Notes: a model not told the origin generated them from the letters alone. 64,000 nt of DNA from Acetoanaerobium sp041831635 (GCA_041831635.1 JBHASY010000132.1:1-64000), one strand, 5' to 3'; positions 38,201-46,377 are shown, numbered from the stretch's first letter. Numbers and translations are program-made.

Positions 38201-38356
38201 CGAATAATCTACGCTTACCACAGCTACAGGAACTTGTATTTCAGGATATAAGTTCACAGGCAATCTATATAGTGAAACAACTCCCAGAAGAACTGCTATC
38301 AGCATTAACATAATTGTCGTTACCGGTCTTTTAACCGACATTCCCGATACAAACAT
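35228..38356 (-). CDS. RND-family efflux permease (AcrB/SwrC-like)
   Basis: 1042 residues with the RND layout: first helix (PVTTIMLMLIAVLLGVVSL), large porter loop, helices 2-6 starting near residue 335 (GGGLLAIIILFLFL), a second loop and helices 8-12. Conserved stretches GMLVDNSIVVLENIYR and GIVVNNAIVLIDYINQ mark the inner helices with proton-relay acidic residues. Gram-positive members such as SwrC/YerP export surfactants and antibiotics. The ATG is 3 nt past the adaptor stop and its ribosome site lies inside the adaptor's last codons, so the two are coupled. Confidence 0.95.
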   Translation of the reverse strand: MFVSGMSVKRPVTTIMLMLIAVLLGVVSLYRLPVNLYPEIQVPVAVVSVDYSGVAPAEIETLVTKPLEQVLSTVSDLESIYSYSRQGSSIVVVQFQYGTDMDFAALEMREKVDMIKGALPDGAGTPIVLKIDPNAMPVISLSMSSEMPIDKLQSIVEDEISSRIERLSGVASVSISGGKEKEIRVELNQAKLSGYGLSISQIQNVLRSENLNLPGGTVKRGNQELIVRTIGEFKSVDEIRNIPLTLRNGEVIRLYDIALVEEKYKDVNSMSRYNGNSSISLSVSKQSVANTVKVAEAVVLEINKLKSEYPEIDMQVAMDQSEFINKSISNVVSSAVGGGLLAIIILFLFLRNLRSTFIVGIAIPVSIVATFAFMYFADLSINLISLGGLALGIGMLVDNSIVVLENIYRLVEQEGYEIENAAIEGSRQVGMAVFASTLTTIAVFLPIVFVEGFTSIIFKQLSYTVTFSLLSSLAVSLTVVPMLSAKILKIGEVKERKKGFSFAKIFDIFSNAIDYVADKYSLLLKKALIYRKISVALAVILLVLSVQLVAMVGSEFFPAEDEGSLTINIEMPFGASLEDTDVIVKKVEAIVDEIPEKEAVFSNIGSTGMQFSLTASNSSQITVNLNDSNERERSTKEVVEEVRSKVQLIPGAKIEVSEASSMSGGGDQGSPISIVIKGDNLETLEEIGLEFRDIVRDVSGTTGVKLDVEDGEPEARIVVDRNRASMYGVSVMEVANGLKASIEGVKATTLKTGEDEIDVMVSLDESTRNSIENMKQVEIFTSMGKKVTVGQIADIEFDNSPTQIARIDQVRTITVNSDITGRDLGSVVADIEKELDKYPLPDGYSYEFAGQQEQMAEAFSGLFLALLLSLVIVYMVLASQFESLLHPFTVMLSVPFALSGGFIGLFITGKPLSLPAFIGIIMLAGIVVNNAIVLIDYINQLRAGAMQRNDAIIKAGKDRFRPIMMTTLTTVLGLLPMAIGLGEGSNTIAPLAIVVVGGLSLSTVLTLSFIPVVYTIFDGGHRRFKNLWKKKDKGKKIKVSGS

Positions 38357-38359
38357 ACT

Positions 38360-39517
38360 TTATTCCTCCTGCTTTGAAATGCTGACTAATGCCCCGTCCT
38401 CCAGGAAATTTTGCCCTTTTATGACGACATCCGTATCTGCATTTAAGCCTTCAATGATTTCTATCATCTTCCCGTTATCCAGTCCCGTTTTTACTTGGGT
38501 TAATTTTGCTCTGTCACCATCTTTTACATAGATGATTGTGTTTCCCTCTTTTACCACCACAGCCTCAGATGGAATAGAAACCACTTGTTTTCTGGACTCT
38601 GTAGTTATATTTATCTGTGCAAACATACCTGCCTTTACCTGAGCAGACGGATTTGAAACCAATATTTCTACAGGGTAAGTGAGTCCTCCCTGACTTGGCG
38701 GAAGAATCTCTTTTACCTTTCCTGACAAAATTACATCTCCGGCAGATTTAACCTTTATGTCCATAGTTTCGCCTACAGAGAAATACTTAATCAAGTTTTC
38801 CGACACATCTACCTTCATAATGAGATTTGATAAATTTGAAATCTGAACTGCCTGTCCACCTCCAAATACATTGCCCTCAGTCACATTTACAGCCACTACG
38901 GTTCCACTTATAGGAGCGGTAACCGTGAAATCCGTCAACGCTATATTTGCATCTGAAAGACTTCCTGCAGCCGTATCTACAGCAAGTTGAGCCTGATAAT
39001 ACTGTGCTTTTGCAAGCTCCACACCAATAGGAGAGGCTGCAAGTTCTGCCTGCTCCAGCTGAGTAAGAGGTATTGCTCCTGCTTCGTAAAGTTGCTTGCT
39101 TCTTTCGTAATTCAGTACGGCATTGTTATACTGTTGCTCGGCTCTTTCCACAGAAATCCTAGCAGTTTCTGCCGCCGCTTTTGCATTTTCCACAGCAGCT
39201 GTCGCATTTCTCACTGCCGACTGGGCATTTTGCGAGTCTAAAGTAAAAAGCACCTGCCCTTTGCTCACTACCTGACCTTCTTTTATAGTAACACTAGTTA
39301 CCTTTCCCATAACTTTCGGAATTACATACACTTCGTCGGAAGCTTTAAAAGTCCCCGATATAGTAGTTTCAACCGATATATCTTCCAGAGAGGACTTAGT
39401 AACCTCGACTGTTATACTCTTCTCTTCTTCGACAGTTTGCTCGACTTCTTTCGTGCAACCTGAAAGTGCGAGCGAAAGTATTAAAATACCTGAAAGCAAA
39501 TACCTGAATTTATTCAT
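38360..39517 (-). CDS. RND efflux adaptor lipoprotein (HlyD/MFP family)
   Basis: 385 residues. The signal peptide ends in ALSGC, so it is a lipoprotein. The order is a biotinyl-lipoyl half (KVTSVTIKEGQVVSKGQVLFTLD), a coiled-coil hairpin rich in Ala and Glu, the second lipoyl half (VTAPISGTVVAVNVTEGNVFGGG) and beta-barrel/membrane-proximal domains. It partners the RND permease that follows. The operon order is regulator, adaptor, permease. Confidence 0.94.
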   Translation of the reverse strand: MNKFRYLLSGILILSLALSGCTKEVEQTVEEEKSITVEVTKSSLEDISVETTISGTFKASDEVYVIPKVMGKVTSVTIKEGQVVSKGQVLFTLDSQNAQSAVRNATAAVENAKAAAETARISVERAEQQYNNAVLNYERSKQLYEAGAIPLTQLEQAELAASPIGVELAKAQYYQAQLAVDTAAGSLSDANIALTDFTVTAPISGTVVAVNVTEGNVFGGGQAVQISNLSNLIMKVDVSENLIKYFSVGETMDIKVKSAGDVILSGKVKEILPPSQGGLTYPVEILVSNPSAQVKAGMFAQINITTESRKQVVSIPSEAVVVKEGNTIIYVKDGDRAKLTQVKTGLDNGKMIEIIEGLNADTDVVIKGQNFLEDGALVSISKQEE

Positions 39518-39594
39518 AAATCTCCTCCTGTAGAATTTAAAATACTGATTTATTGCCCTGCTGTAAATATTTTAAAATAAAGCTTAATATATTA

Positions 39595-40206
39595 TCAAGC
39601 TTTACTTCTTAAACCGTTTAGAAAAATATCTATGGCCGACTTTACATCCTCTTTTATGTTCACATCATCTCTTATCCCGTGTATATGTTCCATAAAAATA
39701 ACAAACATCATCCCCGAAAAATATCTTACGCTGCTTCTGGTATCTATATCAATTCTAAATCCCCCTCTCTCAAAAAAGTTATCAAAAGATTTTGTAAGCA
39801 AATCGCTAACCTTTTCTCCGATTTCTTTTCTGAACAATTCTTTAATCTCGTCGTGAAACGAAAGTTCATTTATAAATATCATAATGATCTTCTTATGTTC
39901 CTGCATAAGTTTGTACCTGCTTATCACAAGTTCGTACAAAAACTTTTCTATAGGCTCTTCTTTGTATTTTTCTGAAAGTTGCACTATAGGTTCTATCGCC
40001 ATATCTTTCGCAAACATTTTTATTCCGTAAGTTGCTATATATATGAGCAAATCTTTCTTCGTGGCAAAATATCTGAAAATAGTTCCCTCCGAAACTTCAG
40101 CTTTTCTTGCTATCTCACCTGTGGACGTGGCTGAATAGCCTTTCTCACAAAACAGTTCACAAGCCGCAGATGCTATCTTACATTTCGTCTGCTCGGATTT
40201 TTTCAC
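39595..40206 (-). CDS. TetR-family regulator of the RND operon
   Basis: 203 residues from a GTG start (40206). The N-terminal helix-turn-helix (about 10-55: IASAACELFCEKGYSATSTGEIARKAEVSEGTIFRYF) is typical TetR. The C-terminal ligand domain is not assignable to a ligand. It lies about 80 bp upstream of the adaptor gene on the same strand, and a palindrome sits about 37 bp upstream of its start. It most likely represses itself and the efflux genes. Confidence 0.93.
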   Translation of the reverse strand: MKKSEQTKCKIASAACELFCEKGYSATSTGEIARKAEVSEGTIFRYFATKKDLLIYIATYGIKMFAKDMAIEPIVQLSEKYKEEPIEKFLYELVISRYKLMQEHKKIIMIFINELSFHDEIKELFRKEIGEKVSDLLTKSFDNFFERGGFRIDIDTRSSVRYFSGMMFVIFMEHIHGIRDDVNIKEDVKSAIDIFLNGLRSKA

Positions 40207-40242
40207 GTAATCAACTGCCTTTCAAGTAATAATCATAAAATA

Positions 40243-40264
40243 AAAAAGTGAGTGCTCACTTTTT
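40243..40264. promoter_or_regulatory. Probable TetR operator
   Basis: A 22-bp palindrome: 10-bp arms (AAAAAGTGAG / CTCACTTTTT) around a TG centre, with a GTGAG-N2-CTCAC core typical of TetR sites. It lies between the divergent tetR and CCG-protein genes, so both could be controlled. Confidence 0.7.
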
Positions 40265-40376
40265 GAATCGTTTTCTCTATTCTACACCTTGCGTTTAATA
40301 ATATCAAGTGTTACAATTACGAAAAAACAGGCATATTTGCCTGATAAAAATACTTCACAGATAGGAGAAAAACTTT

Positions 40377-41033
40377 ATGACAAAGAAATATTTCAATCCG
40401 GGATGTGCCTTAAGCATTTATAAACCTGAAATGGAAAATAAACTATTGGATTTCCTTAACAAAAACTACGCAGAAACAAAGATGCACAAAATATGCTGCA
40501 AACATGACCCTCAGCTTGAAAAAGGTTCGCTGATTATCAATGTCTGTGCCGGATGTGACAGACGTTTTCGAAGTCTGTATGAAGGGATTTCAACGATCTC
40601 TGTCTGGGAGGTTTTAGACAATTTGGATACGTTCTCATATCCTAACTACAAAGGATTGAAAATGTCAGTGCATGATGCCTGTCCCGTTCGTGAAAAGCCT
40701 CAGGTGCATCAGGCTGTACGTAATATTCTTGCTAAAATGAATATTAGCGTTGTTGAAACTGAATTTCACGGCACGAGATCTATATGTTGTGGAGATGATT
40801 TTTATCCTCACCTTCCGATTGAACAGGTACATCAACAAATGAAAAAAAGGGCGGAATCTATGCCTTGCGATGAAGTTTGTGTGTACTGCGTTTCTTGCAT
40901 CAAATCTATGTATATAGGAGGTAAATCTCCAAGACATCTTATAGACCTCATAATGGAAGAGTCAACTTCTCCTCAAATATACGACACTGTTCAGTGGCAC
41001 AAACAATTACAGGATTATATTGATGAGCATTAA
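40377..41033 (+). CDS. CCG-domain Fe-S protein (HdrB-related)
   Basis: 218 residues with two CCG-type cysteine motifs. The first is Cys10, Cys40-Cys41, Cys57-x2-Cys60. The second is Cys102, Cys137-Cys138-Gly, Cys171-x2-Cys174 in the VYCVSC segment. CCG domains hold noncubane 4Fe-4S clusters in heterodisulfide reductase HdrB and related redox subunits. No partner subunits are beside it, so its redox partner is unknown. A GGAG site precedes the ATG. It is divergent from tetR and shares the palindrome. Confidence 0.82.
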   Translation: MTKKYFNPGCALSIYKPEMENKLLDFLNKNYAETKMHKICCKHDPQLEKGSLIINVCAGCDRRFRSLYEGISTISVWEVLDNLDTFSYPNYKGLKMSVHDACPVREKPQVHQAVRNILAKMNISVVETEFHGTRSICCGDDFYPHLPIEQVHQQMKKRAESMPCDEVCVYCVSCIKSMYIGGKSPRHLIDLIMEESTSPQIYDTVQWHKQLQDYIDEH

Positions 41034-41062
41034 AAAACACTGTGTCCATAGTCGAAAATTTT

Positions 41063-41272
41063 CTAAATAAAAATGTCGCATTGAAAATATTTCAATGCGA
41101 CAAACTCGGTTGTGGCTGTGTCTATATTGTCATTTATAGCTATAAATCTGACATTATGTTTTGGAAAAAACTCCGTTGTATAAATGCCTATATAAAGATG
41201 ATTTCTTCCAAATCCGGATAGATCTTTTACAATTACTGTTCCTATTTCTCCGTTTGCAACCTTTGTTATCAT
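41063..41272 (-). pseudogene. Serine recombinase remnant (catalytic-domain fragment)
   Basis: A 69-codon open stretch. GEIGTVIVKDLSGFGRNHLYIGIYTTEFFP and NVRFIAINDNIDTAT match the middle of the resolvase catalytic domain of large serine recombinases found in Tn4451/ICE-type elements. The part with the nucleophilic serine is missing, and the frame runs off into a hairpin after TAT. It is a dead fragment and a mark of a past mobile-element visit. Confidence 0.8.
41074..41102. repeat. Perfect 13-bp hairpin
   Basis: Arms TGTCGCATTGAAA / TTTCAATGCGACA with a 3-nt loop. On the minus strand it is followed by TTTTTATTTAG, so it can terminate leftward transcription. It overlaps the end of the recombinase fragment and lies 40 bp past the CCG-protein stop. 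Confidence 0.75.
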
Positions 41273-41287
41273 ATTTATCTCTTATTG

Positions 41288-41450
41288 TTAGAAAATCAAA
41301 GTTATATGAATCTTTATTTCCATATAAGTAAGTTCTTTGTCGATACTCTCTTTTCTTTCGATAAAATTAAGTTTTGTAAGTTTACCAAGTTTGTACTTTT
41401 CAAAAGAGGTGAATGCTGTCTCCAAGGATAATCTGTGTTCTTGCCTTTAA
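41288..41450 (-). pseudogene. Probable C-terminal remnant of a second recombinase
   Basis: A minus-strand stretch read from about 41450 to a TAA at 41288 contains TSFEKYKLGKLTKLNFIERK, which resembles the coiled-coil tail of large serine recombinases (the EKYxxGxIxKExF pattern). It has no start codon. It precedes the catalytic fragment in the same direction, as in elements with tandem recombinase genes. Assignment is by eye only. Confidence 0.4.
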
Positions 41451-41599
41451 TAAAGCGTTTACTTCCTTTTATGTTAGGTGTTGGAAACACCTCCCATCAG
41501 CACATACATATCTAATTTGAAAACAGCCTCAAAGTCGTTTATCTAAATATAATAATTTAGATTGTATCATTGCTTTCGAACCCAGGTATGCATCACTTG
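41451..41599. other. Unassigned debris
   Basis: Holds a 7-bp hairpin AGGTGTT/AACACCT (41476-41492) and a short minus-strand open stretch ending DMYVLMGGVSNT with stop at 41474-41476. I do not recognise it. The context suggests leftover mobile-element sequence. Confidence 0.35.
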
Positions 41600-41711
41600 C
41601 TTGAATTTATACTCTAAGTGCAACAATTAAATAATGAACCATATCCTTGGGTTTAGAACACCATATGAAGTTTATTATTCAACTGTGTTGCATTTAGTTT
41701 GACAATTCAAG
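41600..41711 (+). mobile_element. Collapsed IS30-family element (112 bp)
   Basis: The two ends (41600-41626 and 41685-41711) form an inverted repeat with about 20 of 27 matching bases, each outer end CTTGAATT or its complement. Directly inside the right end the plus strand reads LGFRTPYEVYYSTVLHLV and a TGA stop, the characteristic C-terminus of IS30-family transposases. Just upstream, QLNNEP is in another frame, so a frameshift is also present. Nearly all of the transposase has been deleted. Confidence 0.7.
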
Positions 41712-41763
41712 AACTTAAAACACAAAAGACTGCCGATGTATTTACTATCTGTTATTCACTATG

Positions 41764-42639
41764 TTACTTTGACGTATATGCCTTAGCAAACTCTTCATAG
41801 GAAACAGGTGCCATAGCAAGTGTCTTTTGCCCTGTACTTGAAGTGTCTTTTAGGAGCAAAATTTTTCTTCCGTTATAAGTGAGTTCTTCCATATTAAAAT
41901 TTCCGCTTAATACATCTGAACTTATAGCAACCGAATTTGCATTTACAGTATATGTCCCTTTGCCTGACGTTCCTGATGTAATGGACTTTATGTCCATATC
42001 CATAGAGCTGTTAAACTGAATTGCAAATCTTTGCTTATTTAGGTTTTCAGCCACATAAGTTCCTGCAAGTGCATTTGATTTTGGTGCTGTATCTTTTACA
42101 GGAGCAGTTATAGTCGGATTTGTAGGCGCTACAGGTGGAGTTACCACAGGGGGTGTAACAGGATCTACTGTAGGTATGGTAGGCTGAAATATGTCAGGTG
42201 CAAACCCTGTAGATACATACGCTACATAATTAACCGGGTCCCACGCTACACTCGAGCCTAAATATGATGATGCAAAAGCAAGAGGAACCATAGTCCTGCC
42301 GTTTATAATCTGAACCGGAGTATCCATAGTAACCGACTTTCCATTTACCTTGGCTTCTTTTTTATTTATAAATAACTCTACACTTAAATCTCCTTTTACA
42401 CCTGTTACTTTCTGCTGAGGTTCGTCCCAAGCAACCGTAGCTCCCAGTGCTGAAAATAAGGCGTTAAAAGGAACCATAGTTCTGCTGTTTCTAATCACTG
42501 CAGGCTGGTCGCTCATAAGTGGAACTCCATCTACAAATATCTGCACGGTAGACGGTGCTGCAAAAGTGGTAACTGTCATAACCAAACTGAACAAAGCTAA
42601 AAATACAATTATCAAAATAGACTGTTTTAATCTTTCCAT
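41764..42639 (-). CDS. Secreted protein with copper amine oxidase N-terminal-like domains
   Basis: 291 residues from the second of two adjacent ATGs, better spaced from GGAGG. A signal peptide (about 1-29) is followed by two Cu_amine_oxidN1-type units: VQIFVDGVPLMSDQPAVIRNSRTMVPF and VTMDTPVQIINGRTMVPLAFAS. These bind surfaces or ligands and are not an oxidase. A Pro/Thr-rich linker (about 150-190) leads to a ~95-residue C-terminal domain of beta character. It is a likely cell-surface or secreted protein in its own transcription unit. Confidence 0.85.
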   Translation of the reverse strand: MERLKQSILIIVFLALFSLVMTVTTFAAPSTVQIFVDGVPLMSDQPAVIRNSRTMVPFNALFSALGATVAWDEPQQKVTGVKGDLSVELFINKKEAKVNGKSVTMDTPVQIINGRTMVPLAFASSYLGSSVAWDPVNYVAYVSTGFAPDIFQPTIPTVDPVTPPVVTPPVAPTNPTITAPVKDTAPKSNALAGTYVAENLNKQRFAIQFNSSMDMDIKSITSGTSGKGTYTVNANSVAISSDVLSGNFNMEELTYNGRKILLLKDTSSTGQKTLAMAPVSYEEFAKAYTSK

Positions 42640-42675
42640 CATAACCTCCTATAAGTTTTACTCAAAACATTTTAC

Positions 42676-42705
42676 ATTATAAAATTGTGAACCACCCATT
42701 GTCTA
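42676..42705 (-). promoter_or_regulatory. Promoter of the Cu_amine_oxidN gene
   Basis: On the minus strand TAGACA (42700-42705) and TATAAT (42676-42681) are separated by 18 bp. The start codon follows about 35 bp downstream. Confidence 0.55.
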
Positions 42706-42749
42706 AACCCTACAGGATTACGGTGGCCATATTTTCAAAAATTTAAACA

Positions 42750-42777
42750 AAAAGAGAGTAAATATTTACTCTCTTTT
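42750..42777 (-). terminator. Terminator of the MacAB-like operon
   Basis: A 28-bp perfect palindrome (AAAAGAGAGTAAAT and its complement) followed on the minus strand by TTTGTTTAAATTTTT. It lies about 85 bp past the permease stop. Confidence 0.8.
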
Positions 42778-42861
42778 ACACTTTATCATTATAAAACAAA
42801 TATACTATATTTGTGTTACAAATTGATAACTAAGTCAAAATATTTTCTTTGCAAAATCCGT

Positions 42862-44067
42862 CTATTCGTAGCGAAGTGCGTCTATAGGGTCGAGTTTTGC
42901 GGCTCTGTTCGCCGGATATATCCCGAAGAACACACCCACAACTGCCGAAAACAACACGGCGACGATTATAATTCCAGGAGAAACCACAGGCGGAACATCC
43001 AAGACAATCGACACTACGGATGCGAGAGCCAGTCCAAGTGCAGTTCCTATTATCCCTCCTGTTGCCGACACTATCATAGACTCGACTAAAAACTGAAGCA
43101 AAATATCTTTTCGCCTTGCCCCGAGCGATTTTCTTATACCTATCTCCTTAGTTCTTTCAGTTACTGAAACCAGCATTATGTTCATAATTCCTATCCCGCC
43201 TACCACAAGTGAGATGGCAGCTATCGCTCCTATCGCAAGAGAAAGAGTTCCCAGTACTTGGTCTATGGTATTTTGTTCTCCTTGAGTTGTATTAACTCTG
43301 TAAAATCCGGTTTCACGATTTTTCATTCTCGATAAAAAATCCGCTATTCGGTTTCCTACTTCAATAGATGATTTCGACTCGTCTATCTTCATATCAAGCT
43401 GTCCCATATAAGTAAGCTGAGATGGAAAAACCGAGTACGGCATATACATTGTAGTGCTGTCTGATTTCATCATTGCATCAAAGATAGATTTTTCCTTTTC
43501 GTATATGCCTATTATTTTGGAGTCCGCCGGCTGACCGTCCACAGATATTCTGACAGTCTTTCCTATGGCATCTTCTCCCGGAAAAAGTTCATCAGCCATA
43601 ACCTTGTCAACTACGCTTACATATCTTCTGGATTTAATATCTCCCTCAGAAAGAAATCTCCCTTTGACGATATTTACATTGACCATTTCGGTATATCCGC
43701 TTCCGACTCCGGATATGTCGACCTTAGCCTTTTTTCTTTTGTTTATCGCTTCACTTGAACTGTAAGTCGAAGGTTCTAAATAAACTATATCTTCCCTATA
43801 TCTCGCTTTTACCTTTTCAATATCTTCCATAAAGAAAAAATCTGAATCTCTTAACTCTTCGGAATAAGGTAAAAATATTATTACTCTGCCTTTACCGAAT
43901 GCTTCAAACTCTTTGCCTATTACAGCTTTAGAAGTTTCTCCAAGCGATGCTATAGTAATAACCGAAGATATCCCTATTATTATCCCGAGCATGGTCAAAA
44001 AAGACCTCATTTTATTCGCCTTTATACTGGATAGGGCGAGTTTTATGTTTTCTATTATAAGTAACAT
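42862..44067 (-). CDS. MacB-like ABC transporter permease
   Basis: 401 residues. The N-terminal helix lies in MRSFLTMLGIIIGISSVITIASLG, then an extracytoplasmic domain of about 220 residues (SKVISGVG-like MacB_PCD), and three C-terminal helices including GGIGIMNIMLVSVTERTKEIGIRKSLGARRKDIL, the FtsX signature. It is the third gene of the adaptor-ATPase-permease operon, 3 nt after the ATPase stop. MacB-type pumps use mechanotransmission to expel peptides or antibiotics, or to release lipoproteins. Confidence 0.93.
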   Translation of the reverse strand: MLLIIENIKLALSSIKANKMRSFLTMLGIIIGISSVITIASLGETSKAVIGKEFEAFGKGRVIIFLPYSEELRDSDFFFMEDIEKVKARYREDIVYLEPSTYSSSEAINKRKKAKVDISGVGSGYTEMVNVNIVKGRFLSEGDIKSRRYVSVVDKVMADELFPGEDAIGKTVRISVDGQPADSKIIGIYEKEKSIFDAMMKSDSTTMYMPYSVFPSQLTYMGQLDMKIDESKSSIEVGNRIADFLSRMKNRETGFYRVNTTQGEQNTIDQVLGTLSLAIGAIAAISLVVGGIGIMNIMLVSVTERTKEIGIRKSLGARRKDILLQFLVESMIVSATGGIIGTALGLALASVVSIVLDVPPVVSPGIIIVAVLFSAVVGVFFGIYPANRAAKLDPIDALRYE

Positions 44068-44070
44068 TTT

Positions 44071-44784
44071 CTACCTTCTTTCATCACTTACTATCTGCCC
44101 GTCTCTGAAAGTAACTATTCTGTCAGTATACTCCGCTATATCTCTTTCGTGAGTAACAATTATGACACTCTTACCCTCTTCGTTCAGATTTCTGAATATC
44201 TCCATTATCTCTATACTCGACTTTGTGTCCAGATTTCCTGTAGGCTCGTCCGCAAGCATTATAGGAGGTTCGTTCGCAAGTGCCCTTGCTATAGCGACTC
44301 TTTGCCTTTGTCCTCCCGAGAGTTCATTGGGCATATGGTCTATCCTCTCTCCAAGTCCCACTTTTTCAAGCAATCGCTTCGCTCTTTCGTGTCTGTCATT
44401 TGCATTCATTTTTGCGTATATCATAGGAAGCTCGACATTTTTTACTGCCGAAGTTCTGGGAATCAGATTAAACGACTGAAACACGAAACCTATCTTTTGA
44501 TTTCTTATATACGAGAGTTCGTCTTCTGTTTTTTCCTTTATGTCTATACCTTCTAAAAAATAATTCCCTTTAGTAGGTCTGTCCAGACAGCCTACTATAT
44601 TCATAAGAGTTGACTTTCCCGAACCTGAAGTTCCCATTATAGATATAAATTCGCCTTTTTCTATGACTAAATCTATTCCTCTTAACGCCTGAACCTCCAC
44701 GCTTCCCATAGTATAAATCTTATATAATCCCTTAAGCTCCAGCAATACATCCTGAGAGCTTTTGCTTTCAAATGAAGTTTGCAT
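44071..44784 (-). CDS. MacB/LolD-type ABC ATPase
   Basis: 237 residues. Walker A is GTSGSGKST, the signature LSGGQRQRVAIARAL, Walker B IMLADEPTGNLD and the switch His is in IIVTHERD. The segment YTMGSVEVQALRGIDL near the start is typical of the MacB/LolD subfamily. Stand-alone ATPase paired with the downstream FtsX-fold permease. Confidence 0.96.
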   Translation of the reverse strand: MQTSFESKSSQDVLLELKGLYKIYTMGSVEVQALRGIDLVIEKGEFISIMGTSGSGKSTLMNIVGCLDRPTKGNYFLEGIDIKEKTEDELSYIRNQKIGFVFQSFNLIPRTSAVKNVELPMIYAKMNANDRHERAKRLLEKVGLGERIDHMPNELSGGQRQRVAIARALANEPPIMLADEPTGNLDTKSSIEIMEIFRNLNEEGKSVIIVTHERDIAEYTDRIVTFRDGQIVSDERR

Positions 44785-44885
44785 AAATTTCTCCTTACCG
44801 AATATACTTGCTTAATATAAATACTGTTTATCTTTGTCAGGCGGAATTTACAGCTTTCCTGCTCTTAACGCTTTTATTTTCGTAT

Positions 44886-46232
44886 CTATTTTTTATCGGA
44901 CTTATCTTCACTTTTGGAATTTGTAGTTACTTTCATTCCGTCAGCATAGGTCACGTCCGGAGATAAAACCACAGCGTCGTTTTCTTTAAGTTCTGATGAA
45001 ATAACCTCAAGCTCCGTATCGCTTTCCAAACCGATTTGCACCTCTACTCTTTTTATGACATTATCCTTTTCTATGACCAGATAATTTTTTCCTGCATCCT
45101 CCAAGACAGCTTCATAAGGCACCTTAAATACATTTTCCTTTTTATCTATCAAAATCTTTGCAGTTGCCGTAACTCCGGCTATAAGCTTAGGATTATCGTC
45201 CACAATGTCAAGGATTACCGGAATTACCATTTCTTTACTCGTTCCTCCGTCTTTAGATTCTCCTGTAGGAGAAATATTATATACTGTCGCCTTTACCTTA
45301 TCCTCTCCAAGAATGTCGGCAGATATTTCAGCTTCCAAACCGGTTTTTATATTTCCGATATCAAATTCACTTATGGAAACTTTCATCCTAAGATCAGAAA
45401 GGTTTTCCACTATGAACAGTGTCTTGTTATTTTCGACCGACTGAGGGGTTCTCCCCAGCTTTGCATTTACTCTGGTTACCGTACCGCTTATAGGACTTTT
45501 GATGTATATCTTCTCTAAATCCTCCTGTTTTTGTTTGAGTTGCTCTCTTTTTATCTCCAATGCTTTTTGTTCAGAGGCTTTAGGCATTTTTTCATCTTGT
45601 ATTCTTTGAGCCTCTATCTGAGCTTTTCTAAGACTATCTTGTGCTATTTCCAGTGCCAATTCCGCTTTTTGAACACTAAGCTCACTTTGAGTATATTCTT
45701 CTTTTGGAATAGCTCCACTTTCATATAAAGCTGTTTTTATTTCAAGCTGTCTTTTTGCCTCATTGAGATCCATTTGAGATTGATTTACCTGCATAATTGC
45801 AGAAGTCGTAGAAGCCTCTTGTTTTTGTTTTGAACTTAGGTTTTCTCTATACTGAAGTTCTGAAAGTTCTAAATCTTTTTGTGCCAGGCTGAGTTCCTGT
45901 CTTAAATCTTTATCGTCCAGCACAGCCAAAACCTGCCCCTGTTCTACCTTGTCGCCTTCTTTTACATTTATTTGCACTATTTCATAATTAAGTGCTGAAG
46001 AGACCTCTGCACTGTCGGTTCCTTCTATTTTTCCTGTCAGCATTAGTGTTTGCTCTACTGTTCCTTTAGTGAGTGGAGTAGTCGTAACTACAGGACTTTG
46101 GTTTCCTTTGTTTTTGATAAACGCAAAAACAGAAACCCCTAAAATCGCAACTATAAGTACGGGGATGATAATTTTTTTCTTACTTTTAAAAAATTTTTTC
46201 TTTTCTTTCTTTGGTGTTTGTTCTAAACTCAT
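44886..46232 (-). CDS. MacA-like adaptor of the ABC exporter
   Basis: 448 residues. A Lys-rich start is followed by one membrane helix (about 22-40). Then come lipoyl halves (VKEGDKVEQGQVLAVLDD and IKSPISGTVTRVNAKLGRTP) around a long coiled-coil of about 130 residues, and beta-barrel domains. The membrane helix differs from the lipoprotein adaptor of the RND operon. First gene of the export operon; an imperfect palindrome lies 22 bp upstream of its start. Confidence 0.93.
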   Translation of the reverse strand: MSLEQTPKKEKKKFFKSKKKIIIPVLIVAILGVSVFAFIKNKGNQSPVVTTTPLTKGTVEQTLMLTGKIEGTDSAEVSSALNYEIVQINVKEGDKVEQGQVLAVLDDKDLRQELSLAQKDLELSELQYRENLSSKQKQEASTTSAIMQVNQSQMDLNEAKRQLEIKTALYESGAIPKEEYTQSELSVQKAELALEIAQDSLRKAQIEAQRIQDEKMPKASEQKALEIKREQLKQKQEDLEKIYIKSPISGTVTRVNAKLGRTPQSVENNKTLFIVENLSDLRMKVSISEFDIGNIKTGLEAEISADILGEDKVKATVYNISPTGESKDGGTSKEMVIPVILDIVDDNPKLIAGVTATAKILIDKKENVFKVPYEAVLEDAGKNYLVIEKDNVIKRVEVQIGLESDTELEVISSELKENDAVVLSPDVTYADGMKVTTNSKSEDKSDKK

Positions 46233-46253
46233 TACAGTCTTCTCCTTTTTTCA

Positions 46254-46279
46254 AACGACACACAAAGTTGTGTGCCGTT
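46254..46279. promoter_or_regulatory. Candidate operator upstream of the MacA-like gene
   Basis: Arms AACGACACACAA / TTGTGTGCCGTT, 12 bp with one mismatch, around an AG centre. It sits between a TATAAT box (minus strand) and the ribosome site. No regulator gene is adjacent. Confidence 0.55.
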
Positions 46280-46340
46280 CGTAATAATACAGTGACTATT
46301 ATACCTCAAAAAACATATTTTGTTATCAAAAAAATAAATC

Positions 46341-46377
46341 TGTCATATTTTTGTAATTCTTGTTACTTTTTTGTAAT
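46341..46377 (+). promoter_or_regulatory. WalR (YycF)-like direct repeats
   Basis: TGTTAC-N5-TGTAAT at 46361-46377 matches the WalR consensus TGTWAH-N5-TGTWAH fully. A second pair TGTCAT-N5-TGTAAT (46341-46357) is one base off. They lie about 30 bp upstream of a TATAAT -10 box at 46408-46413 and before a wall-hydrolase gene, where WalR sites are expected. Confidence 0.55.
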
